Assembly (NCBI GenBank): GCA_023228245.1
Contig: JALOBN010000001.1
Coordinates: 62,908 to 104,346, forward strand
Origin: Candidatus Pacearchaeota archaeon
GTDB lineage: Archaea; Nanoarchaeota; Nanoarchaeia; Pacearchaeales; GW2011-AR1
DNA length: 41,439 bases
Direction: 5' to 3'
Shown here: positions 7,460-14,420 of the stretch, in pieces
Layout of the letters: each line of letters begins with the position of its first letter
How positions within the stretch are numbered: position 1 is the stretch's first letter
The notes under the pieces: model-generated
Databases searched by the model: none
Told to the model about the DNA's origin: nothing
Seen by the model: only the letters and a program-made list of their open reading frames with translations
Position numbers and translations under genes: made by a program

Positions 7460-7660
7460 TCAATCACCTATCGAAGTTGGAATGAAACCTATTGGATCGT
7501 GCGAGGCCGGCTCCGCCACATCAGAGGAAATTATCAAGTGCGCATTTAACACGCCCTCGTAGCCGGCAATATCATCCAGCTGTGCCTGAGCTTCGCTGTC
7601 CTGGTAAGGCCCTGCTTTGTGAATGCCCGCCCCTTGAACTTGGTATTGAACGTATTTCAC
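7460..7660 (-). CDS. Hypothetical protein, 66 aa
   Basis: A GTG start at 7660 overlaps the TGA of the upstream membrane protein (GTGA), so it is preferred to the TTG at 7708. The acidic, soluble product (DSEAQAQLDDIAGYEG, then a short strand NAHLIISSD) is unrecognised. Confidence 0.6.
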   Translation of the reverse strand: MKYVQYQVQGAGIHKAGPYQDSEAQAQLDDIAGYEGVLNAHLIISSDVAEPASHDPIGFIPTSIGD

Positions 7661-7917
7661 ATGTTTCTCGCATTGTTGAGATGTTTGATACGGCCGAGTA
7701 TACCGCAAACAGATAGTATCAAAGACATGGCAGCTATGCAGGCTGGAGGCCCGTTGAGGAGGTCGGTTTCTTTCCAGTTGAAGATGATGTAGATAAAGGA
7801 TATCAAGAATGTCGGAGCAAAGATGTAGAATGTCACCAGAGAAAACCTAGACAGGGTAATCTGCGTATCCCGATCCCAATTCCTACGCCATTCTCGTTGG
7901 TTAAATCTTTGATACAT
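7657..7917 (-). CDS. Two-span membrane protein, 86 aa
   Basis: A basic N-terminus is followed by two hydrophobic helices, LVTFYIFAPTFLISFIYIIF (about 28-47) and ACIAAMSLILSVCGIL (about 60-75). It overlaps the phosphoesterase gene end by 17 nt. Unknown function; the fold is compatible with a small holin-like or exclusion protein, but nothing specific supports that. Confidence 0.7.
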   Translation of the reverse strand: MYQRFNQREWRRNWDRDTQITLSRFSLVTFYIFAPTFLISFIYIIFNWKETDLLNGPPACIAAMSLILSVCGILGRIKHLNNARNM

Positions 7918-8470
7918 TTTTACTCCTATTCAATTCCCCTACCAACTTAGCAATCTCGCCATACAGCGCAGGCCCGTAATTCCATGCATCAACTCCAACA
8001 GAGATAGACTGCCGCCCCGTGATCTTCTCCGTGCTGTGTGAGTGCCCATGCAGAAGGATCTCCCCAGGATTTCTTTGAGGTCTGCGAGTGACGTAATTAT
8101 CAATCGCACCACGAAGACCGTCATAAGGGTAATGGCAAACGCGGCATGTAACTCCAGCGATGGACATGACAGCCTCCTTCATCACCAGCTCGAACCCAAT
8201 CGCTGCCATTGCTCCGTCACCCTGATCGTGGTTGCCGGTGATTAGGAATTTGCGCCCGTTCATTTTACCAAGAAGGTGAATGTATTTGTCCGGCTTGCCC
8301 TTGAAAAAGCAGTCACCCAACCACAACACGCAATCGCCAGAACCTATCATTCGATTGTATCTAAGCACCAACTCATCATTCATTTCGAATACGCTCTCGA
8401 ACGGGCGTGAGCAATATTCGATGATGTTGGCATGACCCAAGTGAGGATCGCTATAGAACGCCTTGAACAT
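7901..8470 (-). CDS. Calcineurin-like metallophosphoesterase
   Basis: All metal-binding blocks are in order: DxH (SDPHLGH, residues 8-14), the GD block (WLGDCFF), GNHD (about 80-83), a lone His in CHYPYDG and GHSH near the C-terminus. The family uses two metal ions to cleave phosphomono- or diesters. This compact 189-aa form is close to phage and bacterial YfcE/ligand-unknown phosphoesterases. ATG 8470 with AAGGA 4 nt upstream is chosen, as the longer frame lacks conserved sequence. Possible roles are nucleotide-signal or 2',3'-cyclic phosphate turnover (inference). Confidence 0.85.
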   Translation of the reverse strand: MFKAFYSDPHLGHANIIEYCSRPFESVFEMNDELVLRYNRMIGSGDCVLWLGDCFFKGKPDKYIHLLGKMNGRKFLITGNHDQGDGAMAAIGFELVMKEAVMSIAGVTCRVCHYPYDGLRGAIDNYVTRRPQRNPGEILLHGHSHSTEKITGRQSISVGVDAWNYGPALYGEIAKLVGELNRSKNVSKI

Positions 8471-8471
8471 G

Positions 8472-8750
8472 TTATCCTTGAGACCGGATTGCTCGCGCCA
8501 TGTTTGCTGTGGTGGCGGGGAAGTAGCTTGGCATATTGGCCCGAGGCTGATTGGTAACCCCAACCACTTTCCCCGTGGTGCGCGAGAGAGCGATTCCGTT
8601 GTCCAACCTCACCACCGCTGAAGTTACTTCGACAACCGTATGCTTTCCAACAGTGGCAGTTTTCCGTCCCTCAATTTTGATAGTGAGAAAACTTACAAAC
8701 TGATCTCCGACTTGAGCGTGATGGTAAGCGTATGCATCTGCTGTCTTCAT
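8472..8750 (-). CDS. Hypothetical protein, 92 aa
   Basis: Beta-rich soluble protein (FVSFLTIKIEGRKTATVG, VEVTSAVVRLDNG) of unknown family. It starts 7 nt after a TTTTACCAAAGAAG element and ends 1 nt before the phosphoesterase ATG, so the two are probably co-translated. Confidence 0.7.
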   Translation of the reverse strand: MKTADAYAYHHAQVGDQFVSFLTIKIEGRKTATVGKHTVVEVTSAVVRLDNGIALSRTTGKVVGVTNQPRANMPSYFPATTANMARAIRSQG

Positions 8751-8756
8751 ACATTG

Positions 8757-8771
8757 TCTTCTTTGGTAAAA
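8757..8771 (-). promoter_or_regulatory. TTTTACCAAAGAAG element
   Basis: Exact minus-strand TTTTACCAAAGAAGA upstream of ATG 8750. TTGGTG and GATACT at 17-nt spacing lie just upstream, a possible weak sigma70 promoter. Confidence 0.45.
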
Positions 8772-8805
8772 TCAAGTATCAGAAGCTAGGTATGCTACAC
8801 CAAAC

Positions 8806-8854
8806 CCCCTTAAAAAGCAAGAGGCACCAACCAGCTTGCAATCCGGTTGATGCC
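8806..8854 (-). terminator. Hairpin plus TTTTTAAGGGGG cassette
   Basis: In minus sense, a 10-bp stem (8854-8845 with 8832-8823, one G-U, 12-nt loop) is followed by TCTTGCTTTTTAAGGGGG. It has a good U-rich tail, ends the candidate RNA from 9031 and precedes the 8750 operon. Confidence 0.65.
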
Positions 8855-9031
8855 TTCCCGACCCAGTGGATCACTGGACTTGCATCGGATTCCTACTCGC
8901 CCGGTCTCGGAATGGGCTTTGGGCGTGGCCGCAGGGTACCTTGGAGAAGAACGAGATCCCAAGGGTTGGATCCTCAACCACTCATCACCTCCATGGGCTT
9001 CGTTGCGACCGAGGCTCATTTGCTGGGTGAC
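8820..9031 (-). ncRNA. Candidate structured RNA, about 210 nt
   Basis: A sigma70-like promoter (9038-9066) and a strong terminator hairpin (8823-8854) bracket a GC-rich stretch with internal stems, for example CCAGTG-ATC-CACTGG and GATCC...GGATC. A 69-aa minus-strand frame (8810-9019) covers it but has no ribosome site, runs through the terminator stem and has an odd composition. I therefore favour RNA. The same promoter-RNA-hairpin layout is seen at 3518-3761 and 31979-32256. Confidence 0.4.
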
Positions 9032-9037
9032 TCGGAC

Positions 9038-9066
9038 ACGTTACCAAACCCCGGCGCGCACGTCAA
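9038..9066 (-). promoter_or_regulatory. Sigma70-like promoter
   Basis: Minus-strand TTGACG (9066-9061), 17 nt, TAACGT (9043-9038). A TTTAAGG box sits directly before the -35, as at 3503. Confidence 0.4.
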
Positions 9067-9110
9067 TCCTTAAACGAAGAAGCCCGGTTTTTTCTTGGTT
9101 GGGTGTTCGG

Positions 9111-9464
9111 TTAGTATTTGGAGATGACTCGCGAGAATTGGTCTTCCCAAAACGCTTTATCTGGAATCGGCTTTGCAATCAAACCAAGCCGCGCAACCAA
9201 ATCCCACCAGCCTTGGCCGGGCATCCCTGTTGCCGCCGAAATCACAATCGACGACAGGATCGGTCGCTCATGCGCAAAATCATCCTCGGCAATTGCGGTC
9301 AAAGCTCTCGGCAGTGATCCCCATTGGTGAGGGATCCCCAACACATCCCCAATCACGCCGTAGCTAATGGGGTTCTGGATCCTGCGCGCCTGATAACGCA
9401 GAAGTCCGTACACCTGATATGTGATGAAGGCCTGATTTACATCAGAGCTGATGTTAGTTAGCAT
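9111..9464 (-). CDS. Hypothetical protein, 117 aa
   Basis: The segment SIVISAATGMPGQGWWDL and an N-terminal helical half with YGVIGDVLGIP resemble a widespread uncharacterised family in which a winged-helix-like part precedes a V(V/I)-x-x-x-TG-x-PG motif. Members occur near restriction and defence genes, but their activity is not known to me. AAAGGAAAGC precedes the ATG. Confidence 0.65.
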   Translation of the reverse strand: MLTNISSDVNQAFITYQVYGLLRYQARRIQNPISYGVIGDVLGIPHQWGSLPRALTAIAEDDFAHERPILSSIVISAATGMPGQGWWDLVARLGLIAKPIPDKAFWEDQFSRVISKY

Positions 9465-9547
9465 TGCTTTCCTTTTCTCCGGTCGAGAGCCCGAAGGGGA
9501 TTCATCTCTGACCGTACGGCTACCCTATCACAGCTCCGCATCCAACG

Positions 9548-9884
9548 TCAAGAGCAGCAGCGAATACCGTACCGCATGTCCGAGTTGTCCCGGTTGTTTC
9601 CGTATTTGGCCAGCCCGCAGGTCAAATGCTGACCACTAAGCCGAGGACAAAATCCCCTCCACGGACCGACAATAGCTCCAGCGAGCAGAACCCTCGCAAG
9701 AATCTTCCCACTCCCCAACGTTGCCGCTCAGATCGAACAATCCGGCATACGATTGACACCCAGATAAACTACCAACAGCTGCCGGAAAGAATCCAACGGC
9801 AACTCTTTGTGCGTTGGATAAGTATCTATATTGTGGGCCTGGTGGCAAATCGCAGCTCACACCCGAGCAATTGAACAATCTCAA
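9548..9884 (-). pseudogene. FGE-sulfatase (formylglycine-generating-like) domain remnant
   Basis: Residues GLFDLSGNVGEWEDSCEG match the hallmark of FGE-sulfatase/SUMF1-like domains (G-[LI]-x-D-[ML]-x-GN-V-x-EW), and after a +1 shift near 9650 the frame continues to NNRDNSDMRYGIRCCS, the normal domain end. The N-terminal half of the domain is missing and a plus-strand frame abuts it near 9840. So it is a truncated, frame-broken piece, probably of host origin. Intact members install formylglycine or serve as lectin-like folds; this copy is unlikely to be active. Confidence 0.6.
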
Positions 9885-9948
9885 AGAACTTGGGTGGGAA
9901 TGGGACGACGAACAGGACGCTTGGGGATTTTACACAGGGCACGGTTAG
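9844..9948 (+). pseudogene. C-terminal fragment of a plus-strand gene
   Basis: The plus-strand frame reads GGKSQLTPEQLNNLKELGWE and then an acidic, Trp-rich end to a TAG at 9948. No start codon or ribosome site is visible and its upstream part runs into the antisense of the FGE remnant. It looks like a gene cut by a rearrangement. Confidence 0.4.
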
Positions 9949-9950
9949 CT

Positions 9951-10109
9951 ATGCAAATGATAATGGTCAAGGAGGAAACGCTCGATTATTTGATGGAGAG
10001 ATGTTTGGATTCTCTCGTGCGCCGTCTTGTTGGAGAAAATGTTCCATACCAAGCCGTGGAAAAAGAAGTGCGAGAGATGTGTGATAGGATCAAGAAAACC
10101 GCGATATGA
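9951..10109 (+). CDS. Hypothetical protein, 52 aa
   Basis: Charged, all-helical small protein (KEETLDYLMERCLDSLVRRL) with two Cys residues. ATG 9951 opens 2 nt after the preceding stop, with an in-frame ATG at 9963. Its TGA overlaps the next ATG, supporting a real plus-strand mini-operon inside the minus arm. Confidence 0.5.
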   Translation: MQMIMVKEETLDYLMERCLDSLVRRLVGENVPYQAVEKEVREMCDRIKKTAI

Positions 10110-10240
10110 ATATGGGCTTTCTATATATTGCAAACCAGCTATCAAAAAAGGATCCTTCATTCCATCCAATGACTCCAAGGGAACTGATTGGAATTTTGGT
10201 GGTGGCTTTCATAATTCTCTTTTTAGTGTGGCTATTGTAA
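10106..10240 (+). CDS. Small single-span membrane protein, 44 aa
   Basis: A soluble N-terminal half is followed by one transmembrane helix at the end (LIGILVVAFIILFLVWLL). It is coupled by ATGA to the gene before and TAATG to the gene after. Unknown function. Confidence 0.6.
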   Translation: MNMGFLYIANQLSKKDPSFHPMTPRELIGILVVAFIILFLVWLL

Positions 10241-10338
10241 TGTCTAATTTATGGATTGATGATGAGCGCAATCCGCCTGATGGTTGGATATGGGTAAAGA
10301 CTGCGCTTGACGCTATAAAGGCAATTAGGACATGTTAG
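10240..10338 (+). pseudogene. N-terminal piece of a cyclic-phosphate receiver (cPP-RR) domain
   Basis: MSNLWIDDERNPPDGW with a following TALDAIKAI helix is the typical start of cPP-RR domains: LxxDDxRxPP, then a helix. The frame stops after 32 residues. The expected continuation (FDTISFDHDLG and beyond) lies immediately downstream on the opposite strand (10325-10570), so the gene has been split by an inversion. cPP-RR domains are receiver-like proteins linked to cyclic-phosphate processing and defence-related loci. Confidence 0.65.
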
Positions 10339-10570
10339 CGAGGAGTGATGAGTGTAAAAGAAATGGTTGGAGGCGAGCTTCTTTATTGATGCTATCGATG
10401 GCTTGTTGCATTCGCTGGCGGCCTACGGGATTCGCCGAATGGATCAACATCTTTGGACATCGGTACTTTGCGAAACACTTCAGCTTCCAAGTACAACAGC
10501 ACCTCATAACCAGTGCCACCATCCTCCCCTAGATCATGATCGAAGGAGATTGTGTCGAACTGAACACAAT
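10325..10570 (-). pseudogene. Inverted C-terminal piece of the cPP-RR domain
   Basis: Minus-strand FDTISFDHDLGEDGGTGYEV and, after a +1 shift near 10465, IHSANPVGRQRMQQAIDSI are the central and C-terminal cPP-RR motifs (SxDHDLG, HSxNPVG). They belong to the N-terminal piece on the plus strand. Flipping about 10339-10570 would restore gene order. The ends carry only a loose inverted similarity (GGAnATGT...GGAGTnAT). Confidence 0.65.
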
Positions 10571-10633
10571 TACTCCAAGACATCTCCCAGGTTCGGCGAA
10601 AGAACAATATGTAATTGAACGCATGACAAACTC

Positions 10634-10960
10634 CTATCGAATAGGATCTTTGGCTCGGCGAACTTCAGGCTTTGGCCCACCCGTTTCCTGCTTCTTGATC
10701 TGAACGCCCTTCCCCACCACCTCCAGCTGCTCAACATCAAATGCCTGAGCATCTTTCGGTGCGCCTTCCTTAGTCATGGTCTGAGGTTGTAACGTGAAAC
10801 GAATACACCCGCTCAACCAATCGGTCTTCGCAACCGCAATTCCCTCAAAGCCAGTGACGATATCTCGACACAGAACGCCAAGCTTAACCTCCCTCCCCAT
10901 AACCTTGTCCACGGCTCGGCGAACAGCACTCTTCTTCACAGTCTTCTTTGCAGTTGTCAT
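10634..10960 (-). CDS. Conserved phage-type hypothetical protein, 108 aa
   Basis: After a Lys-rich start the core (GVLCRDIVTGFEGIAVAKTD, GCIRFTLQPQ, AFDVEQLEVV) is a small beta-barrel pattern seen in many phage and proteobacterial orphans; function unknown. It ends the minus-strand run that begins at 15,623 upstream. The region 10571-10633 holds only the tail of the rearranged island. Confidence 0.7.
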   Translation of the reverse strand: MTTAKKTVKKSAVRRAVDKVMGREVKLGVLCRDIVTGFEGIAVAKTDWLSGCIRFTLQPQTMTKEGAPKDAQAFDVEQLEVVGKGVQIKKQETGGPKPEVRRAKDPIR

Positions 10961-10969
10961 ATCAATCTC

Positions 10970-11647
10970 CTATCTAGCAACCCAACCTTCGCGCGAATCC
11001 AAAACCCATTCAGTTGGTTTTTGATAATCCGCCACGATACTCCACTCATCAACGTCAGCTGCGATCTCTCGTGCCTTCGTTCGAATCTCATCCCCACTCC
11101 ACGCAAGCGCTTCATGGTTCCCGCCCGCCAAGTTCTTCACGAAACGGTACGGAGAAAGCCTGGATGGTACACCCGATGCCGCCAACACTGCAACTAAGAT
11201 GTGCGTGTCGTAGACTTGAGAACGAATGCGCTCGGCCTCTGCAGGATCCTCGTCAATGTCAGGATCTGCCAAATACGCATCCCGAGTGTATACCACCACA
11301 TGACAATTAGTCACAGGCTCGGCAAACTCACGCTTCAGATACGCATGAACCTTACCTCTATATGAGCACAATACGTAATCATTAGGGTTATTTCGATTGC
11401 GCCCCATCCCACCAGACACAAACGGGACGGCTTTTGGCACATGAATTAATGCTTGTCCAGGAATACGCTCTGCTCCAAAGTCATGACCCAACATTGCTAG
11501 TGTTACGCAGTCCATGAACCGGCCAGCATTTACGACTTTGGTTCCAATCGTAACCCGATCAAATGCAGTTACAATTGTACTGATAGCTACGCACAGGCGC
11601 ACTTTACCAGTGTCAAGGTCGTAGCTAATTTTCTTTACATCGACCAT
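10970..11647 (-). CDS. Hypothetical protein, 225 aa
   Basis: Large soluble alpha/beta protein; no motif recognised. A Gly/Asn-rich loop GGMGRNRNNPNDY lies near residue 80 and an acidic helix DIDEDPAEAERIRSQ near 135. The ATG overlaps the end of the preceding small gene (11635) by 13 nt. Confidence 0.7.
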   Translation of the reverse strand: MVDVKKISYDLDTGKVRLCVAISTIVTAFDRVTIGTKVVNAGRFMDCVTLAMLGHDFGAERIPGQALIHVPKAVPFVSGGMGRNRNNPNDYVLCSYRGKVHAYLKREFAEPVTNCHVVVYTRDAYLADPDIDEDPAEAERIRSQVYDTHILVAVLAASGVPSRLSPYRFVKNLAGGNHEALAWSGDEIRTKAREIAADVDEWSIVADYQKPTEWVLDSREGWVAR

Positions 11648-11796
11648 ACTGAGTTCCTCGAATGTTCAAGTTCACAATCATCAACTATAATCACATGGTC
11701 AATTCCAGGATCGCTCTCCGCCAAGGAAACCAACTTCCTTAGCATAGCAATTTCCTTGACCTTCCTAATATAAACTGGAACTATAAGGACATTCAT
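11635..11796 (-). CDS. Short protein resembling a glycosyltransferase-2 N-terminus
   Basis: The 53-aa product starts MNVLIVPVYIRKV and reaches DHVIIVDDCELEHSRN, the first strand-helix-strand and DD(x) edge of GT-A (family 2) folds. It stops there, so it cannot be a working transferase. It may be a remnant or an unrelated small alpha/beta protein. GGAG lies 5 nt before ATG 11796, and an ATG three nt earlier is also possible. Confidence 0.5.
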   Translation of the reverse strand: MNVLIVPVYIRKVKEIAMLRKLVSLAESDPGIDHVIIVDDCELEHSRNSVWSM

Positions 11797-12215
11797 CATC
11801 GCTCCATGTCAGATAGAGCTATATCAATAGCCCCAGTTGACAACCATACCTCGTACAGAGATATGAGTAATGAAACTATCAAGCTGCCAATACTTGCCCC
11901 AAAGATAATCCGCCCAGCAATATTCCACTCAAGAAACATTGACAGCATCGATATACTACAAAGGATGAATGCAATCACGCCAAACAATTGCATCGTCTTC
12001 ATCAAATGAAGTCTTCTGCGCAAACTGTCTATCTGACGATTGTTGATTGAATGATCGCTAGGACAGGTAGTTTCCCCAAAACGTACCCCAAGCTCTACCT
12101 TGCGAAGATTACGGATCAGATTCGCCAACGCCAAGAAGCGCTGAGTGTACGCCAGGAACAGCAAAGAGATTGCCGGGAAGAGCATCGCTGGAGTGGTGAG
12201 AGCTACTGTGTTCAT
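11796..12215 (-). CDS. DUF2721 family membrane protein
   Basis: LTTPAMLFPAISLLFLAYTQ at the N-terminus, LALANLIRNL, QIDSLRRRLHLMKTMQ and a C-terminal VWLSTGAIDIALSDME are the conserved blocks of DUF2721, an inner-membrane family with about three helices. Its role is unknown. The ATG at 12215 overlaps the stop of the upstream tiny gene (ATGA), which settles the start against an upstream TTG at 12266. Confidence 0.8.
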   Translation of the reverse strand: MNTVALTTPAMLFPAISLLFLAYTQRFLALANLIRNLRKVELGVRFGETTCPSDHSINNRQIDSLRRRLHLMKTMQLFGVIAFILCSISMLSMFLEWNIAGRIIFGASIGSLIVSLLISLYEVWLSTGAIDIALSDMER

Positions 12216-12301
12216 AACCAACGATCTAGAATGATAAGTAAAATTCCCAGCATCAACCAAATCCAAGATTTAGTGATTGGTGTATGGATTTCGTAGCTCA
12301 T
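12212..12301 (-). CDS. 29-aa single-span membrane peptide
   Basis: MSYEIHTPITKSW is followed by a helix (WLMLGILLIILDRWL). Start and stop both overlap neighbouring genes by 4 nt (ATGA on both sides), strong evidence for translation despite the size. It may partner the DUF2721 protein. Confidence 0.65.
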   Translation of the reverse strand: MSYEIHTPITKSWIWLMLGILLIILDRWL

Positions 12302-12858
12302 TGTAGAATCAGTTCAACAAGTGCCCTAGACGCCTCTAGCAATGGTGCTCGTGCCTTATCACCAATCTTCACAATTGGATTGCACCCATTCTCTTGTGTT
12401 CGGTTATCAAATGCCGTCCACAAAATCTCGTCATTGTCACCATACACTCCAGGAGTTAGCCAACCAACCTTCTTGCCGTTCAGGTGGAGAGCTGGAAGGC
12501 CGATGCCAAGAAAATCGCCGGCAACCCAGGACAAGCCGCTGCCTTCCGGCAATGCGCACAGCTCTTCTGGAGGAGACGGCGGAGCTTCGGGCACAGGCCC
12601 TTTATCGGCCGGTGGAGTCCCGCGCCAAGTAGCCAACTTCTCCATATCGGTATGAGTGACTTGCTCGGTTTCCAAGGCGGCATCATACAACTTTTGGAGC
12701 AATGTGACTACCAAACCCGATGCCAACGATCCGTGAATGCACCAATCCAAGACCTCCAGGATCTCGATAGCCTTCGCTGGAGATGACCACTTCTCAATCA
12801 GCGGCTTCATAGACGCATCAAGTTGACTATCTGGTGCTTGTAGAAGTATCTCTTTCAT
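12298..12858 (-). CDS. Hypothetical protein, 186 aa
   Basis: The helical N-terminal half (to about residue 75) is joined by a Pro-rich linker (GTPPADKGPVPEAPPSPPEE) to a second domain with hydrophobic strands (VAGDFLGIGLPALHLNGKKV). No known motif. It is coupled by ATGA to the zinc-knuckle gene upstream and to the 29-aa peptide downstream. Confidence 0.7.
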   Translation of the reverse strand: MKEILLQAPDSQLDASMKPLIEKWSSPAKAIEILEVLDWCIHGSLASGLVVTLLQKLYDAALETEQVTHTDMEKLATWRGTPPADKGPVPEAPPSPPEELCALPEGSGLSWVAGDFLGIGLPALHLNGKKVGWLTPGVYGDNDEILWTAFDNRTQENGCNPIVKIGDKARAPLLEASRALVELILQ

Positions 12859-12974
12859 TTAGGATCCTTTTTCTGCTTCTCCCTAGCGTCACCATCGTCT
12901 TTGAGCATCTTCCAGCAAACGGCACATACCTTATCGTTGCTAGGTCTGCCGCAAAAATCACATTGATATTTCAT
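12855..12974 (-). CDS. 39-aa zinc-knuckle protein
   Basis: CDFC at residues 5-8 and CAVC at 17-20 can hold one zinc; the remainder is a charged helix ending in KQKKDPK. The start overlaps the upstream TAA (TAATG) and the stop overlaps the next ATG, so it is a genuine operon member. Confidence 0.65.
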   Translation of the reverse strand: MKYQCDFCGRPSNDKVCAVCWKMLKDDGDAREKQKKDPK

Positions 12975-13171
12975 TACCATACCTTTATTAGTGTCTGATC
13001 CAAACCCGCACCACTCCCATCAGTCTTAACATCCGTCGGCGGCCTTCTGGGAAATGGAACGAACCTAATCGTCCAATGCCCGTCCTTCTGCACACGCTCG
13101 CTAGGAGGCCATCTACCAGGACAGTACTGAACCGCATCGTGCCGAAATGAAATGTTGGTATTAGTATTCAT
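12974..13171 (-). CDS. Hypothetical protein, 65 aa
   Basis: ATG 13171 directly follows a TTTACCAAAGAAGA element; the longer frame from 13189 would only translate that element. Basic, Pro-rich product (GRWPPSERVQKDGHW, PFPRRPPTD) of unknown role. It overlaps the end of the gene before it by 11 nt. Confidence 0.6.
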   Translation of the reverse strand: MNTNTNISFRHDAVQYCPGRWPPSERVQKDGHWTIRFVPFPRRPPTDVKTDGSGAGLDQTLIKVW

Positions 13172-13412
13172 TCTTCTTTGGTAAATCATTAGGTGCTAAA
13201 TCAACCTCTGACCACTTACCAACCCCTATATTATCCAATCGACCTTGAATGTACTTCACTACTCGGGCCTTGGCATCCTCTTCAGAATCACCAAGCATTC
13301 GTATTGGGGCGTGACTAACCCAAGGCGGTACGAAGCAGATCGCCTCATGAGTATGACCAGTAGCGATAGCTTGCATCTGGTCAATGCTATTGGTGAGTAT
13401 TTGGAACTTCAT
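13161..13412 (-). CDS. Hypothetical protein, 83 aa
   Basis: Small alpha/beta soluble protein (MKFQILTNSIDQMQAIATG, a helix DSEEDAKARVVKYIQGRL). It ends inside the leader of the following gene. Unrecognised. Confidence 0.65.
   Translation of the reverse strand: MKFQILTNSIDQMQAIATGHTHEAICFVPPWVSHAPIRMLGDSEEDAKARVVKYIQGRLDNIGVGKWSEVDLAPNDLPKKNEY
13171..13186 (-). promoter_or_regulatory. TTTACCAAAGAAGA element next to ATG
   Basis: Minus-strand ATTTACCAAAGAAGA ends at the ATG 13171 and lies within the coding end of the preceding gene. Here AAAGAAGA is too close to the ATG for a normal ribosome site. Confidence 0.4.
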
Positions 13413-13414
13413 GA

Positions 13415-13930
13415 CTACTTAGTCCCGTGGATCTTTTCAATTAGATCAAGGACTGCGTAATACTCTGGTGAAATTAGGTATGTTATACCCCAGTACAAAA
13501 ACAATGGAGTTAGGACAGTTGTGGCCAAACCAAAAACTACACAAAAGGCCCAACCCCAACCTTGTGCGGTCTCATCTTTTGATGCCCACAACCGAGGCAC
13601 AATGAAGTACTTGTACCAAATCCAGAATATACAAGGAACCATTATAGCCCCGAGTATGTAGAAGGCTCCCTCGGCTCTCTTTTGCCGAATCATGCACTCC
13701 CAGGCGTATAGACTGACCTTTCTAAGTTCAGCCGCCATTTGAGGAGCTATCTGATCTATGCGAGATATTACTGTTGAAGCGAACTTCTCGGCATCAGTTA
13801 CCAGATTTCCAAGACCATCAGATATCTTATCAAGAGCCTTGTCAGCGACTCCAGCAAAAGTAACTTGAGCACTTGAAGCAGTAGAAGCCGCGCTTGAGGC
13901 AGCCGAATCTGCAGTAGATGGATCTGCCAT
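13415..13930 (-). CDS. Membrane protein with Ala/Ser-rich N-terminus, 171 aa
   Basis: Residues 1-25 are Ala/Ser/Thr-rich, residues 26-75 form an amphipathic helical region, and two or three hydrophobic spans follow (AFYILGAIMVPCIFWIWYKY, GWAFCVVFGLATTVLTPLFL, then a shorter one). Probably inner-membrane. Unknown family. Confidence 0.65.
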   Translation of the reverse strand: MADPSTADSAASSAASTASSAQVTFAGVADKALDKISDGLGNLVTDAEKFASTVISRIDQIAPQMAAELRKVSLYAWECMIRQKRAEGAFYILGAIMVPCIFWIWYKYFIVPRLWASKDETAQGWGWAFCVVFGLATTVLTPLFLYWGITYLISPEYYAVLDLIEKIHGTK

Positions 13931-13937
13931 ATATTTC

Positions 13938-14420
13938 CTAACTGTGAATCAATTCCCTATTCTGTAAGTATATCTCAACCCCTTCGGATACAAAGGAACT
14001 AATATCCCCTTTATACCTGAGGACTTCTTTAACCATAGAAGATGACACGAATGAGTTCTCAGTCTCCGTCACCAAGAACATCGTATCTACCGAAGGTGCA
14101 AGCTTCCGATTCACATGAGCCATCGATAACTCAGACTCGAAATCTAAGGTAGCTCGTAACCCTCGAACCATAATCCCAATATTCATCAACTCACAGATTG
14201 ATACCAACAATCCGCCAAATACAATAACCTCAACATTTGGTAGGTCTTTGCAAATAGCCATCAACAAGAACTTCCGTTCATCTGTGTGAAGAAGTGGGGT
14301 CTTTGAACTGTTCGTCCCAATTCCTACATAGAGCTTATCAAAGACCCTTGCCGCTCGATGGATAATGTCTTCGTGGCCTTTGGTAGGCGGATCGAAACTT
14401 GCAGCAAATATAGCGTTCAT
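13938..14420 (-). CDS. coaD: Phosphopantetheine adenylyltransferase
   Basis: The 160-aa product has normal family length. AASFDPPTKGHEDII carries the nucleotidyltransferase (T/H)xGH motif, here KGH; VRGLRATLDFESE is the CoaD RGLR...DFE block; and NSFVSSSMVKEV matches the ISSSxVKE substrate motif. It joins ATP and 4'-phosphopantetheine to dephospho-CoA, the fourth step of CoA synthesis. A phage copy could boost host CoA or be repurposed. An HNH cassette sits at its start. The current leader has GAGGTAATT before the ATG. Confidence 0.9.
   Translation of the reverse strand: MNAIFAASFDPPTKGHEDIIHRAARVFDKLYVGIGTNSSKTPLLHTDERKFLLMAICKDLPNVEVIVFGGLLVSICELMNIGIMVRGLRATLDFESELSMAHVNRKLAPSVDTMFLVTETENSFVSSSMVKEVLRYKGDISSFVSEGVEIYLQNRELIHS
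14410..14420. repeat. 11-bp duplication flanking the HNH cassette, left copy
   Basis: ATAGCGTTCAT (plus strand) covers the first codons of coaD. The same 11 bases recur at 15022-15032 on the other side of the HNH gene, as expected for a target duplication or a homing-type insertion. Confidence 0.6.

Noticed and set aside
8810..9019. 69-aa minus-strand frame
   Set aside because: No ribosome site, odd composition, and it runs through the terminator stem; the RNA interpretation is preferred.
9548..9884. Variable lectin-fold target of a diversity-generating retroelement
   Set aside because: FGE-type folds can be such targets, but there is no reverse transcriptase or template repeat and the domain is truncated.
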